Source of the DNA: Lachnospiraceae bacterium
Lineage (GTDB): Bacteria > Bacillota > Clostridia > Lachnospirales > Lachnospiraceae
Assembly: GCA_009774215.1 (NCBI GenBank)
Contig: VSNH01000024.1
Span: forward strand, 1-31,583
Direction: 5' to 3'
DNA: 31,583 nt
Position numbers and translations under genes: made by a program
The notes under the pieces: model-generated
Databases searched by the model: none
Seen by the model: the letters and a program-made list of their open reading frames with translations, nothing else
Told to the model about the DNA's origin: nothing
In this document: in pieces, positions 6,462-15,571 of the stretch
How the letters are laid out: each line of letters starts with the position of its first letter
How positions within the stretch are numbered: position 1 is the stretch's first letter

Positions 6462-8306
6462 CTACAACAGAGGAAACTGCTCCTCTCTCCCAAAACCAAC
6501 ACCAAACAAAACCGGCAGCGCCACGAACACCCCATAAGCATACCGAAATTCATTGTAAACAGGCGTCGCCAGAAGCAGACTCCCCAAAAGCATCACGCAG
6601 GGCGCAAAGACAATCGCCCGACGCCCCCTGTAAAGTGCACACGCAAGCGCAAACAGCAGAAGCCAAGTATTCATCCCCAGGCTCCACACTTTGTTGTAAA
6701 ACGCCTGAAACCGCTGCAAAAAATCACCCATAGCCAGACTGGCGTCATAGCTGAAAACCTTCCTCTCATTCTCGATGCCGAAGGGATTATCCACCATAAA
6801 ATATTCGCTGTAAAGAATCTGGTCGTGGGGAATATGTAAGGCGTAATACCCCGCCGTCTGCCGGATCTCCGCCTCCAGATAGAGCATGGGATTGCGAAGC
6901 CCCACTTTCAGCCAGAGCTTTGCGTACTCGCCCTTGTTTTTTGCTATGACCGATTGGTTGCCGTGCTCGCGAATATAATTTTTCGTCATATCAAACAAAT
7001 AGGGATTATAATACTCGTCGATCTGCGCCAGCGGAACAACCGCCTCCAGCATCTCCACTTCCTCCGCCTTGAGGTTTCCGCCTCTGGCATAGGCACAGAG
7101 CAGATGCTGCACTGGCATGGTCAGGCTCTCGATGGTGTCCGGCGGCTCCACCTTCAGAGCGTGAAGAACCGGGCCCTGCCATAGCAGGTAACAGACCAGC
7201 ACCGCCGCTGCCGAAATGTACATGCGCTGTCTCTCCTGCCCCGAAAACTTGTGCCATCCGCCTTCTTTTCCAATCCGTGCGCTTTCCTTCTCCCGCTGCA
7301 AGCTCTGCCTTTTGGCTCCACTGACCCTGCTCTGCCTTCCGGCTCCCTCCGCCGATCTCCCCGCAAAAAGCCGTGACAAAATCAACAAGACCGCCGTCCC
7401 CAAAAACACAAAGATCCCGTTGCTTCTGAGCAGGCAGACCGACAGTCCCGTCACAAAAAACCAGAGCCACCGCCGACTGTCCGACGCTCCGAACTCCTTC
7501 CCTCGTCCGTCAAAACTGCCCGGCGTCTCTGTCCGCCCGGCAGCGCCGCGCAAATCCTGTGCCGCGGCACAATGATGTACCGCCCACACAAACAGCAGAA
7601 ACGCCGCCGTAAACCAAGCGTCCTTACCCATACAAATGCTGAACATGCCGTTTATGGGAAGAAGGGCATAGAAACATACCGCCAAAAGCATCCACAGAAT
7701 CCTCGTACCCCTTCGGTACAGAAGATACAGATAAAACCCGAATACCGCAGCAGTGAGCGCCATCTGGCAAAAGGTATACAATGCCACCGCCGCCGTGTAG
7801 TCGTGAAAAAGCCCATAGCCCACCGTCAGAAACACTTTGATGATGAGCGTATGAAAATAGGGGTGGTGATTGGATTTCGCCGCCATGCCGAGCGCCTGCT
7901 CCATCTGCCACACCGCATCGTTGTTAAACCACGTGGGATAATACATCAAATAGTACGGAAGATAGCACAGAAGACATGCCAGAAAAAAGAGAAGCCATAT
8001 CCACCAATGCCCCCGCCGTGCCTTTCTCGGCGGAACTATTTTTTCATAAAACGCGCGCGTGCCGGAAGGCATAAGAGCAGTCAACGCCGCCCAATTCTCT
8101 AAAAGGAAGCCCGCCCCAAGCAGTACGGCGAAGCTTCCCGCCGCCCAGAGCACAAGCCGCCCCAGATTCTGCGCATTGCTGTAGTCCACTGAGCCCTGCC
8201 AGTCTCCCAGCACGACAAAGCAGGCGTAGCAGACTGCAAAAGGGAGCAGAAGCAGGAGCTTACGTCCCGTGGGGCGCTGTATTTTTATGTTCCTGTCCGT
8301 TCCCAT
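6462..8306 (-). CDS. DUF6020-type polytopic membrane protein 1
   Basis: A 614-aa membrane protein with about 12 hydrophobic segments. It shares a set of motifs with the protein at 28083-29729: a lumenal-type loop with D-x-x-x-Q-M/V and HHP, the segment GKDAWFT (227-233), LRSNG (293-297), and a later region ending in K-G-E-Y-A-K-L-W-L. These fit the DUF6020 family seen in clostridial surface-glycan loci; its biochemical role is unknown, though a GT-C-like glycosyl or lipid-linked transferase is conceivable. Two hydrophilic inserts (about 246-278 and 315-360) are absent from the paralogue. GGAGG lies 7 nt before the ATG. The gene stops 2 bp from the AraC remnant. Confidence 0.75.
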   Translation of the reverse strand: MGTDRNIKIQRPTGRKLLLLLPFAVCYACFVVLGDWQGSVDYSNAQNLGRLVLWAAGSFAVLLGAGFLLENWAALTALMPSGTRAFYEKIVPPRKARRGHWWIWLLFFLACLLCYLPYYLMYYPTWFNNDAVWQMEQALGMAAKSNHHPYFHTLIIKVFLTVGYGLFHDYTAAVALYTFCQMALTAAVFGFYLYLLYRRGTRILWMLLAVCFYALLPINGMFSICMGKDAWFTAAFLLFVWAVHHCAAAQDLRGAAGRTETPGSFDGRGKEFGASDSRRWLWFFVTGLSVCLLRSNGIFVFLGTAVLLILSRLFAGRSAEGAGRQSRVSGAKRQSLQREKESARIGKEGGWHKFSGQERQRMYISAAAVLVCYLLWQGPVLHALKVEPPDTIESLTMPVQHLLCAYARGGNLKAEEVEMLEAVVPLAQIDEYYNPYLFDMTKNYIREHGNQSVIAKNKGEYAKLWLKVGLRNPMLYLEAEIRQTAGYYALHIPHDQILYSEYFMVDNPFGIENERKVFSYDASLAMGDFLQRFQAFYNKVWSLGMNTWLLLFALACALYRGRRAIVFAPCVMLLGSLLLATPVYNEFRYAYGVFVALPVLFGVGFGREEQFPLL

Positions 8307-8499
8307 ATGTGATCCTCCGTGTTCCGCTGCCGCACTCCTTTTCCCTCCGAAATTTTCTGCGCCTTCCGGCCGCTTTCCCTATGCTGTCCTGCTGCCGTTT
8401 TCCATCGTTTACTCAGTGCCCCTGCCTCCGGGTATTCCTGCATCTCTGTGTTCTCCCGCAATCAGTCTCTCACGTTTCCACGTCCTGTTTCCCATAACG

Positions 8500-9624
8500 T
8501 CAAGAGTCATGCTTCCTGCGATACGACTCGCATACTTCGTCTATATAATCCCGCCACTGTCCGTAAATCGCCTCGTCGTTGGCTCTCTCCGCAATCTTTC
8601 TCGCCTCCCGCCCAAGCCTCTCAGCCAGCGCAGGATCTTCGATCAGCCGATTGATGCCATCCTCCATCGCCTTCTGGTTCTTGATGGGAATGAGCAGGCC
8701 GTCCACCTCGTTTGTCATAATCGTGCGCGGGCCGCCACAGGGACAGTCCGTCGCCACAATGGGCAGTCCCAGCGCCATCGCTTCCATCAGGGCATTGGGC
8801 AGACCCTCCCAGTCCGAGCTGAACGCGAAGAGCGCCGCATCCGAAAGTTGTTTTTCCAGACTGTCGCTGGCTCCCATCAGATGTACATAGTCCTGCGCAT
8901 GCAGTTCCTCAATCGTCTTTTCCAAAAGCTCCTTCGTGCCGTCCTCCGTGTCTCTGCCATAAATTTTCAGATCGTAGTCCGGGTGCTTTTTATGCACCTC
9001 ATGGAAGGCCCGGATCAGCATGACCTGATTTTTAAAATCCACCAGCCTCCCCGACTGCACCACCGTTTTCGTGCGCTTCTCAGGCTCCGGCACCCCGATA
9101 TACTTGGGATTCAGAGGATTTAAGATAATGCGGGAGTTTTTCTGCAGTCTGGGTGCAAAAAACTCCCTCGCCCCCTCCGTCTGGAAAACGCAGCCATCCG
9201 CCCTCGGAAACAGGAAAGGAATCTGTACCTTGTCAAAGGGTCTGTCGTAGTGTCCCACCGGGTCCGTGCGTATGGAAATCAGCACCGGAATTTTGATAAA
9301 GAAAGCCGCCGTCAGTCCCCGGTACAACGCCTTTCTGGCAAAGGGTATGAGAATATCCGGCTTTTCCTTCTTCAAAAACTCCTTCAGATAGCGGATGCGC
9401 AGAAAAAACCGGGTCAGACGGTTTTTCTTCTCATCACCCGGCCGCAGCCCCACATGCACGCGCCGCACTCTCTCATCAATCCAAAATTCGTCTTCGCCCT
9501 GCCACTCCGTAGCGACAAGCACCTCATACCCGTTCTGCACAAAACGGTTGGACAGATTGGATACCACCCGCTCCGCGCCGCCCTGCTCCAGACAATTTAA
9601 GTGAAACGCAATCTTCTTTGCCAT
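8500..9624 (-). CDS. GT4 glycosyltransferase
   Basis: A 374-aa retaining glycosyltransferase of the GT-B fold. The N-terminal domain starts MAKKIAFHLNCLEQGGAERV, with the GG-AERV acceptor-side motif typical of GT4. The C-terminal domain has VVQSGRLVDFKNQ (sugar-nucleotide domain start) and the E-x7-E-type motif EGLPNALMEAMALGLPIV. The length is normal for the family. No signal peptide or membrane segment is visible, so it should act on the cytoplasmic face on a lipid-linked acceptor. A GGGAG lies about 6 nt before the ATG. It follows another GT4 gene after a 115-bp gap that holds two palindromic repeats. The donor and linkage cannot be predicted. Confidence 0.9.
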   Translation of the reverse strand: MAKKIAFHLNCLEQGGAERVVSNLSNRFVQNGYEVLVATEWQGEDEFWIDERVRRVHVGLRPGDEKKNRLTRFFLRIRYLKEFLKKEKPDILIPFARKALYRGLTAAFFIKIPVLISIRTDPVGHYDRPFDKVQIPFLFPRADGCVFQTEGAREFFAPRLQKNSRIILNPLNPKYIGVPEPEKRTKTVVQSGRLVDFKNQVMLIRAFHEVHKKHPDYDLKIYGRDTEDGTKELLEKTIEELHAQDYVHLMGASDSLEKQLSDAALFAFSSDWEGLPNALMEAMALGLPIVATDCPCGGPRTIMTNEVDGLLIPIKNQKAMEDGINRLIEDPALAERLGREARKIAERANDEAIYGQWRDYIDEVCESYRRKHDS

Positions 9625-9650
9625 ATCGTTCTCCCTGCTCTAATTCGTGC

Positions 9651-9679
9651 GGAGAATGCCGTATTTCAGGCATTTTCCC
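9651..9679. repeat. GGAGAATGC hairpin, copy 1
   Basis: GGAGAATGC (9651-9659) faces GCATTTTCC (9670-9678), and the unit is joined directly to the palindromic repeat at 9680-9745. The same unit is at 20147-20174, where the stem is perfect. Read on the minus strand it lies just upstream of the GT4 start at 9624. No T-tract follows. Confidence 0.6.
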
Positions 9680-9745
9680 GAGTGAAACATAGAACTTCTC
9701 CACGAAACAGTCTTTGCTGTAAGTGGCTAGAAGTTCTTTTCACTC
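9680..9745. repeat. Palindromic intergenic repeat, copy 2
   Basis: Arms GAGTGAAA (9680-9687) plus AGAACTTCT (9691-9699) pair with AGAAGTTCT (9729-9737) plus TTTCACTC (9738-9745), identical to copy 1. The 29-nt middle differs from copy 1 but still pairs: CCAC/GTGG and ACAG/CTGT replace AGC/GCT and AGCAG/CTGCT. The outer arm supplies the TGA stop codon of the GT4 gene ending at 9740. Confidence 0.8.
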
Positions 9746-10858
9746 TACTGACCACTCCCGAATCTTCCGAATATACGCCTCCTTGGAAAAAACGCCCGCC
9801 CGCTCCACGGAAAGTCTGCCGTAACGCGCAAGCTCCTCCTCATTCTCCAAAAGAGAAACCACCCGTTCCGCCGTGCTCCTCTCTTCCTCTTCTATATGAG
9901 AAGCATCCATATCCGGGTCCTTCCCCATATTAGGCACCAAAATGCCATATTTTCCGTCGAAAATCTCCGCCGGACCGGTCATACAGTCCGTAGCCACCGC
10001 CGGAAGCCCCATCGCCATTGCCTCCACCAAGGCATTGGGAAAGCCTTCCCAATAGGAAGTCAGCAGATAGAGCGTGCCCTTCTTTAAATACGGATACGGG
10101 TTTTTCTGCAGTCCGGCAAAACACACCGCATCCGCAACGCCCAGCTCCTCCGCCAGTTTACGATACGCCGTAAACTCTCCCTTGCCGATCATGAGCAGCT
10201 TTGTATCGGGAAGTTTTCTGTGCACCAGAGAAAAAATTTTCAGCAGATGCCAATAGCCCTTCACCACATCCTCCCGCCCCATGGAGACGATGATCCGTCC
10301 GTCTCGCCACGGAAGCTCCGCCTCCTCTTCCTCCGCTCTCGCCCGAATCTGCGGGATATCAAAAAATCCCGTCAACGTGTAAGCACAGCCGCACGCATAT
10401 TTCTTTTCAATCATGCCGCGGAGCGTCTCCGAACAGCACAAAAGCCTGTCCGCCTTCTTGCAGAAAAGCCCAAGCCAGGAGCTGTCCATATCCATATAAC
10501 TCATCACGCCGAGCCAGCACTTCGCACCCTTTCGCGAAAAAAGCCGTCCGGCAAAGACGTTGGCGAGATTAGCAGTAGGTCCGAAGCTGTAGGCAATATC
10601 TATCTGCTCTTTCCTTTTCAGCCATTTCAGCCTGTGTGCCCGCCTTAAGACATTGAGAACCTTTGCAAGCTTTCCGGGTCGGCTTGGCAGTCCAATATCC
10701 GCAACCGGAATATCCCCCACATCGAAGTCTATGTTTGTGGAATCAAATATGGCAATCTGCACATCAAAATACGGTTTTAAGGCAACAGCCGTCATGGCAC
10801 ATACCTTTTCCGAACCGCCTTGATGCAGAGAGGGCACGATCAACAACAATTTCTTCAT
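9740..10858 (-). CDS. GT4 glycosyltransferase
   Basis: A GT-B fold glycosyltransferase of 372 aa from the preferred ATG at 10858 (MKKLLLIVPSLHQGGSEKV). The family motifs are GGSEK near the N terminus, IIVSMGREDVVKGYWHLLK at the start of the donor domain, and WEGFPNALVEAMAMGLPAV for the E-x7-E region. GGGAGG lies about 10 nt before this ATG. An earlier in-frame ATG at 10885 directly abuts the upstream stop but has no good ribosome binding site. The last codons and the stop are encoded inside palindromic repeat copy 2. It probably adds one residue to the lipid-linked oligosaccharide; donor and acceptor are unknown. Confidence 0.9.
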   Translation of the reverse strand: MKKLLLIVPSLHQGGSEKVCAMTAVALKPYFDVQIAIFDSTNIDFDVGDIPVADIGLPSRPGKLAKVLNVLRRAHRLKWLKRKEQIDIAYSFGPTANLANVFAGRLFSRKGAKCWLGVMSYMDMDSSWLGLFCKKADRLLCCSETLRGMIEKKYACGCAYTLTGFFDIPQIRARAEEEEAELPWRDGRIIVSMGREDVVKGYWHLLKIFSLVHRKLPDTKLLMIGKGEFTAYRKLAEELGVADAVCFAGLQKNPYPYLKKGTLYLLTSYWEGFPNALVEAMAMGLPAVATDCMTGPAEIFDGKYGILVPNMGKDPDMDASHIEEEERSTAERVVSLLENEEELARYGRLSVERAGVFSKEAYIRKIREWSVE

Positions 10859-10885
10859 ACGATTCACTACCTCCCTTTCCGGCAT

Positions 10886-12094
10886 TCACCGTAAATGTGC
10901 AGCGCCTTCGCCCAGATAAAACCGCCTGTATCCTTCCGCCTGTGTCCGCACGTCAAAACCCGCCTGCCGCAGTTCCCGGGCCGTATCCCTTCTGGCATAG
11001 CCCGTCTGCTTTACAATTTCCTCCGCCCACCTTGCAGGCGGTTCCTCAATACTCAGATAAGTAACCAGATCCGTCGCTTTCGCCTCTTTTGTCACGGTGT
11101 CCGAAACGATACAGCGAAGGCCCGCCGCCTGCGCCTCCACCAGCACGCCCGGCAGTCCCTCAAAAAAGGAGGGAAGAAGAAAGAAGTCCATCGCCTGATA
11201 AAACCGTTCCGCGTCCCTGCGGTTTCCCAGAAAATGCACCCGGTCGGCAATGCCAAGCTGCCTGCATTTCTCCTCCATGGCGGATCTGTCCTCCCCTTCT
11301 CCCAGAAGAAGCAGGCGTGCATCCGGCCTCCTCTGACATACCTCTGCAAAAACCTCCAGCAGATAGGGATGATTTTTCTGGTATTGAAAACGGCCCACAT
11401 GCCCAAGCACAAGCGCCCCGTCGATACCGAGCTGCGCCCGCGCCTCCCGCCGCACGTTCTCATCATAAGTAAAGCGGCTCACGTCAATGGCATTGTAAAT
11501 CACTTTGACCTGCCCCGTCTTCATGGCAGCCTCACCAAACACATCCTGCCCCGCCATCTCCGAACAGGCAAAACAGTAATCCGCCTTTTTCGCAAGACCC
11601 CGGCGGAAAAAGCGGGTCGCCAAACCCTTTGCTCCCTTCACAACACCCGCGTTTCTGGAGTGGGCCACCGTGACGGGCGCCCCCGCCTTCTTGGCGATGG
11701 GCAGATAGATCCCCGCGGTGCTGGTCATATGCCCCTGCACCACGCCAAACTCCCTGTGCGCCGCAAAAAAGGTTTTAACCGATTTTCTATATGAAAAATA
11801 ATTATATACTTTAAACTTTGGGAGCACATAAATATGCCCGCCCAACGACCGTATCTCCTCGTCATAAAATTGCGGTTTCCTGACGTTTATGTCATTTTCT
11901 GCGTTTTGCTTTTCCGCGCCGCCGTCAGCCTGCCACATCTCCTGAAAGCCTCTTTTTACAGCAGATGAATGTACCAGAAAATCAAACTGAATCTCCTCCC
12001 GGTTCATCTGCCTGTAGAGATCCATGATGCGGCTCTCCGCACCTCCCAGACTCACGCCGCCAAGCACATGCAGCACACGTATCGGTTTCGTCAT
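10886..12094 (-). CDS. GT4 glycosyltransferase (EpsF-like)
   Basis: A 402-aa glycosyltransferase starting MTKPIRVLHVLGGVSLGGAE, the N-terminal pattern of EpsF-like exopolysaccharide enzymes, with FDFLVHS soon after. The donor domain begins near LVLGHVGRFQYQKNH, and the E-x7-E-type region is FFEGLPGVLVEAQAAGL. A hydrophilic insert at about residues 52-75 lies in the N-terminal domain. The ATG overlaps the stop of the upstream formyltransferase-like gene by 4 bp (ATGA), so the two are translationally coupled and may act on the same sugar. GGGGGA precedes the start by about 9 nt. The donor and linkage are unknown. Confidence 0.9.
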   Translation of the reverse strand: MTKPIRVLHVLGGVSLGGAESRIMDLYRQMNREEIQFDFLVHSSAVKRGFQEMWQADGGAEKQNAENDINVRKPQFYDEEIRSLGGHIYVLPKFKVYNYFSYRKSVKTFFAAHREFGVVQGHMTSTAGIYLPIAKKAGAPVTVAHSRNAGVVKGAKGLATRFFRRGLAKKADYCFACSEMAGQDVFGEAAMKTGQVKVIYNAIDVSRFTYDENVRREARAQLGIDGALVLGHVGRFQYQKNHPYLLEVFAEVCQRRPDARLLLLGEGEDRSAMEEKCRQLGIADRVHFLGNRRDAERFYQAMDFFLLPSFFEGLPGVLVEAQAAGLRCIVSDTVTKEAKATDLVTYLSIEEPPARWAEEIVKQTGYARRDTARELRQAGFDVRTQAEGYRRFYLGEGAAHLR

Positions 12095-13011
12095 TGTAAG
12101 ATGTCCCCCGCTTCCAATGTCAGACTGCTCTCATAACGGTCGATCAGCAATGAACCGTCCACTGTCCGCACCACGGGCTTTCCGTCAAACACATCGATCA
12201 CCTCGCCCGGCGCGTAGGCGGAAAAATCAATCATCTCATCAAAGGGATGTGCCTCCCAGACACGCACTTCCTGTTCTTTACAGTAGACAAACGCGCCCGG
12301 AAAAGGCGCCGCCACCCCGCGGATCAGATTGTAAATATCACGCGTCCTTTTATGGAAATCAATTTTCCCGTCCGCCGCCGTGCGCTTCTCATACCAGGAA
12401 TCAAAATCCTTAGAGTCCCTTCGAATCTCGATGTGTCCGCTTTCATACGCTGCGAGCAGCTTACGGATCAGCCGTTTCGAACAGATCATATTCTTGTACT
12501 GCGCCGTGCGGATATCGTCGTGGGGCGTGATGGAAAACATCTCTGTGGCAAATACATTGGGGCTGTCCGCCTTCTCGTCATAGCGGAACAGATTCAGGTT
12601 AAAGCGGGTATCCCCCAGAATCACCGACCAATTCAATGGGGAACGGCCCCTTCCGAATGGCAGATAGCCGCTGTTTCCGTGAAAACCGTAAATTCCGTAC
12701 CGAAAGCAGTCCAGCACCGACTGTGGTATCAGCCTCTGCCACCCCATGGAAATACCGATCTCAAACTCATTTTCCTGCATAAATTTTTGTGTCTTCTCGT
12801 CCGTCAGAAAATAGCTGTCCGCCTCATGCACCGGAATCCCGTACTTCTCCGTCAACACAGACAGTCCCTTATACCCCGAAACCTGATTCTTCTTCGTCAC
12901 CTCCGGGCTGATCGTAATCACCAAATCCACCGGACAGATCTCCTTCTGAATAAAATCCACAATATTTTCGGACGTATCTTTCACTCCAAACACGACGACT
13001 TTGTATTTCAT
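12091..13011 (-). CDS. Formyltransferase-like protein with an altered active site
   Basis: A 306-aa protein of the formyltransferase fold with a small C-terminal OB-like domain as in Fmt (about 225-290, around VAAPFPGAFVY). The hallmark loop is GFHGNSGYLPFGRGRSPLNW, with His111 and a later Asp149 in KADSPNVF. The catalytic Asn expected two residues before His111 is Gly109. Loss of this Asn normally cripples formyl transfer, so the enzyme may use another chemistry, transfer a different group, or be inactive. It may act on a 4-amino sugar nucleotide, since the locus has the dehydratase and aminotransferase for one. Its stop overlaps the next GT4 start by 4 bp. An AGGGA lies about 12 nt before the ATG. 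Confidence 0.78.
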   Translation of the reverse strand: MKYKVVVFGVKDTSENIVDFIQKEICPVDLVITISPEVTKKNQVSGYKGLSVLTEKYGIPVHEADSYFLTDEKTQKFMQENEFEIGISMGWQRLIPQSVLDCFRYGIYGFHGNSGYLPFGRGRSPLNWSVILGDTRFNLNLFRYDEKADSPNVFATEMFSITPHDDIRTAQYKNMICSKRLIRKLLAAYESGHIEIRRDSKDFDSWYEKRTAADGKIDFHKRTRDIYNLIRGVAAPFPGAFVYCKEQEVRVWEAHPFDEMIDFSAYAPGEVIDVFDGKPVVRTVDGSLLIDRYESSLTLEAGDILQ

Positions 13012-13098
13012 GCCACTTATCTATCCCTTCGTTTATTTGACAACTTACCCCATAATTGCAAAACACTTTCATCCGTTAATGTTATCAATACAATAACT

Positions 13099-13146
13099 GC
13101 GAAACGCTTCTTAACGCAAATGAACAACACCCTTCCCGCGTTTCGC
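13099..13146. repeat. 9-bp inverted repeat in the intergenic gap
   Basis: GCGAAACGC (13099-13107) and GCGTTTCGC (13138-13146) form a perfect 9-bp stem with a 30-nt loop in the 143-bp gap between the epimerase and the formyltransferase-like gene. No T-run follows on the minus strand, so it is not a classic terminator. It may be an RNA-processing or protein-binding site. Confidence 0.5.
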
Positions 13147-13154
13147 TCTTACCT

Positions 13155-14132
13155 TCATTTCAGATATTCTTTATACCAATCAATCGCCAGCCCAATCCCC
13201 TTCTCAAAATCATAAGAAGGATCATACCCCAACAACTTCCGCGCCTTGCTGATATCCGCATTGGAATCCCGCACATCCCCCGCTCTCGGCGGGCCGAAAT
13301 TCGGTTTCACCTCCACGCCCAGCGCATTGCAGAGCTGCTCGTACATATCAATCAGATACAGCCTTCCCCCCGCGCCGATATTGAAAGCCTCACCCGCCGC
13401 CCTGCTGTCTGCCTTACAGGCGCGCAGATTCGCCTCGATCACGTTGTCGATATAGGTAAAATCCCGGGACTGTCTGCCGTCCCCGTTGATGGTGGGCGTC
13501 TCCCCGTGGAGAAGCTGCTTGATGAACTTAGGAATCACCGCCGCGTACATGCCATCGGGATCCTGCCTGCGGCCAAACACATTAAAATAGCGCAGCCCGT
13601 AAGTGTCAAGCCCGTACAGCTCCTTATAGAGCCGTCCGTACTCCTCATCCGTCTTTTTCGTCAAGGCGTAGGGAGAAATCACCCGTCCCTCCTGCCCTTC
13701 CCTCTTTGGCAGCTCCGTAGAATCCCCGTAAACGGAGGAACTGGACGCGTAGACGAACTTTTTCACCCCGCACTCCGTCGCCGCCTCCATCATATTTAAC
13801 GTGCCGCGAATATTAATCTCTTCGTAGAGAAGCGGCATCTCAATGCTTCTCGGCACACTCCCCCAGGCCGCCTGATGCAGCACATAGTCAACTCCCATAC
13901 ATGCCTGCTTACAGGTTTCGAGATCCCGAATATCCCCTTCTATAAAATCAAAAGCTTCTTTTCCCATAAAATGCTCGATATTTTCATACTTTCCCGTGGA
14001 CAGATTGTCCAGACAGCGCACGGTGCACCCCATATCGAGCAGCGCCTCGCAGAGATTCGAGCCGATAAAGCCCGCACCCCCTGTCACAACAAATACCGTC
14101 CCCTTTTCAAACGTAATATCCTGATAACCCAT
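13155..14132 (-). CDS. UDP-N-acetylglucosamine 4-epimerase, WbpP/TviC type
   Basis: An extended short-chain dehydrogenase/reductase expected to interconvert UDP-GlcNAc(A) and UDP-GalNAc(A). From the chosen start the protein has 325 aa. The NAD-binding TGGAGFIG is at 17-24, VYASSSSVYG follows, and the catalytic pair Tyr155/Lys159 is in SPYALTK; RYFNVFGRRQDPDG is typical of WbpP/TviC. The ATG at 14132 is preceded by GGAGG with a 5-nt spacer, far better than the GTG at 14195 or the ATG at 14144, though the GTG would overlap the upstream stop. Together with the 6-dehydrogenase at 15559-16875 it forms the WbpO/WbpP-style pair that makes UDP-GalNAcA. Whether it acts before or after oxidation is not visible. 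Confidence 0.9.
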   Translation of the reverse strand: MGYQDITFEKGTVFVVTGGAGFIGSNLCEALLDMGCTVRCLDNLSTGKYENIEHFMGKEAFDFIEGDIRDLETCKQACMGVDYVLHQAAWGSVPRSIEMPLLYEEINIRGTLNMMEAATECGVKKFVYASSSSVYGDSTELPKREGQEGRVISPYALTKKTDEEYGRLYKELYGLDTYGLRYFNVFGRRQDPDGMYAAVIPKFIKQLLHGETPTINGDGRQSRDFTYIDNVIEANLRACKADSRAAGEAFNIGAGGRLYLIDMYEQLCNALGVEVKPNFGPPRAGDVRDSNADISKARKLLGYDPSYDFEKGIGLAIDWYKEYLK

Positions 14133-14191
14133 TTTTCCCTCCATTCCGAAGCGTCCCGCTTCCCGCTTAAAACAGTTGTCATGCAGAGCGG

Positions 14192-15571
14192 TCACTCCGC
14201 CTCATCCTGTCCGCTTCTCCATAGCAGCCTGCCTTCACACACTTCCCTGACAAGCAGATACAGTGCGATATAAAACGGTGAAAAACCATAAATCATATAG
14301 CGCGACAGGCACATAATGGTCATAGAAGTCGCGCACACATTCGCCGCGATAAACAATAACGCCGTTCCCATAACAACCGCCGCCTGAAAACGCTTTTTGA
14401 CTGACATCTGCCAGACCAGCAGCCCCGCCGCCAGCACATACAGAAAGAGCGCGGCGAAATTGAGAAACGGATGCACCACCGCGATACTCCTGACAAACCC
14501 GTTGCGGCACAACAGGATGTAATCGTACAGCCATTGTCCGAAACATGCCGGCAGAAGTTTTTTGATCATCCTGCCCGCCATCTCATCGGACATGCTACTC
14601 TGCTCGTAGTAATCCACCTCTCCCAGCCCGAAATAATAAGCCGACAACTCCGCCTCCAAAATCCGGAATTTCAAAATATCATGATGCTCCTCCAGATAGG
14701 CCGCCCGCTCGTCGAAATTTTCTCCGGCGTACACATAGTTCAGCCTTTGGTTCATCGCTTTGCCATAGAAATTGTCAAAAAAGGCCTGCTCCAAATCTCC
14801 TTCCTCGAAAACCTCCCTGTCCTCCTCATCGCAGGCATACATCACATTGGTCAGCGTGTTCACCTGCCCGTAGGTATTGCCCATAAAGTATCCGGTAACG
14901 CCGTAATTATACACATGCACCGTCAGATCCCGCAGAAGGAAAACAAAAATCACGGCCGACGCGCACAGGATCAGCACCCGATATTTTTTGTGTGCCAAAA
15001 CCCGAATCCCCAGAAGGAGCGCCCACAGAAGAATCGTGGTCATCATCTGTCCTCTGGTCATGGACAGCAGATAGGCGAAAACAAGCGCAAATGCCGCATC
15101 ACGCCACTTCCCCTCAAAAAGCATCCGCAGAAGAAAATACACAAATATGGTAAAAAGCGGGATGCACAGTCCTTCGCTCATTACCGAATTTTCCAAAAAT
15201 ATACCAAGCGCAGACACATACCGCGTAATCAGATGCGGCAGAAGCTGCAAAGCCACAATCAGCAGCTCTTCCCACAGCCGGAGGGCAAAACGCTTTGTCA
15301 GGTACTCCGCAAGCAAGGTGATCCCCACAGCCGTGAGTATCCCCTGTCCGGCCATCGCCGCCGTCAGATACCCCTCACCGCATACGGCCCGAAAAGCCGC
15401 CAGATAGAGCGGATAAAGCGGCTCTCTGTGGATATGCATCGTGATATATTGCTGGGAATCATTATAAACCCCGACCCCGCCGGCTGCAAGCAGCCCCAGA
15501 AAAAAGGCGAGAAGCCCTGCGAAAAGACACAGAGCTCTCTTTTTGTCTCTATTCAATCCTACAATCTCCAA
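14192..15571 (-). CDS. Polytopic membrane protein, possibly GT-C-like
   Basis: A 459-aa membrane protein with about ten hydrophobic segments that I do not recognise by family. The first outward loop contains YNDSQQYITMHIHREPLYPLY; an acidic residue followed by S-x-x-Y there recalls GT-C enzymes that use polyprenyl-phosphate sugars. A long hydrophilic loop of about 110 residues lies between about 225 and 340. The start is TTG, with AAGGA about 9 nt upstream, and it overlaps the end of the dehydrogenase gene by 13 bp, which suggests translational coupling. Alternatives are a polymerase or a sugar-modifying protein. It is not a recognisable flippase. Confidence 0.7.
   Translation of the reverse strand: MEIVGLNRDKKRALCLFAGLLAFFLGLLAAGGVGVYNDSQQYITMHIHREPLYPLYLAAFRAVCGEGYLTAAMAGQGILTAVGITLLAEYLTKRFALRLWEELLIVALQLLPHLITRYVSALGIFLENSVMSEGLCIPLFTIFVYFLLRMLFEGKWRDAAFALVFAYLLSMTRGQMMTTILLWALLLGIRVLAHKKYRVLILCASAVIFVFLLRDLTVHVYNYGVTGYFMGNTYGQVNTLTNVMYACDEEDREVFEEGDLEQAFFDNFYGKAMNQRLNYVYAGENFDERAAYLEEHHDILKFRILEAELSAYYFGLGEVDYYEQSSMSDEMAGRMIKKLLPACFGQWLYDYILLCRNGFVRSIAVVHPFLNFAALFLYVLAAGLLVWQMSVKKRFQAAVVMGTALLFIAANVCATSMTIMCLSRYMIYGFSPFYIALYLLVREVCEGRLLWRSGQDEAE

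Noticed and set aside
6377..6733. The full plus-strand frame as an intact regulator gene
   Set aside because: Only the first part (to about 6460) is AraC-like. The rest is antisense to the DUF6020 gene, and the upstream half of the regulator is missing.
14133..14195. GTG start at 14195 for the epimerase, overlapping the upstream stop
   Set aside because: The ATG at 14132 has GGAGG at ideal spacing and gives the usual N terminus. The 21 extra residues do not look like part of the family.
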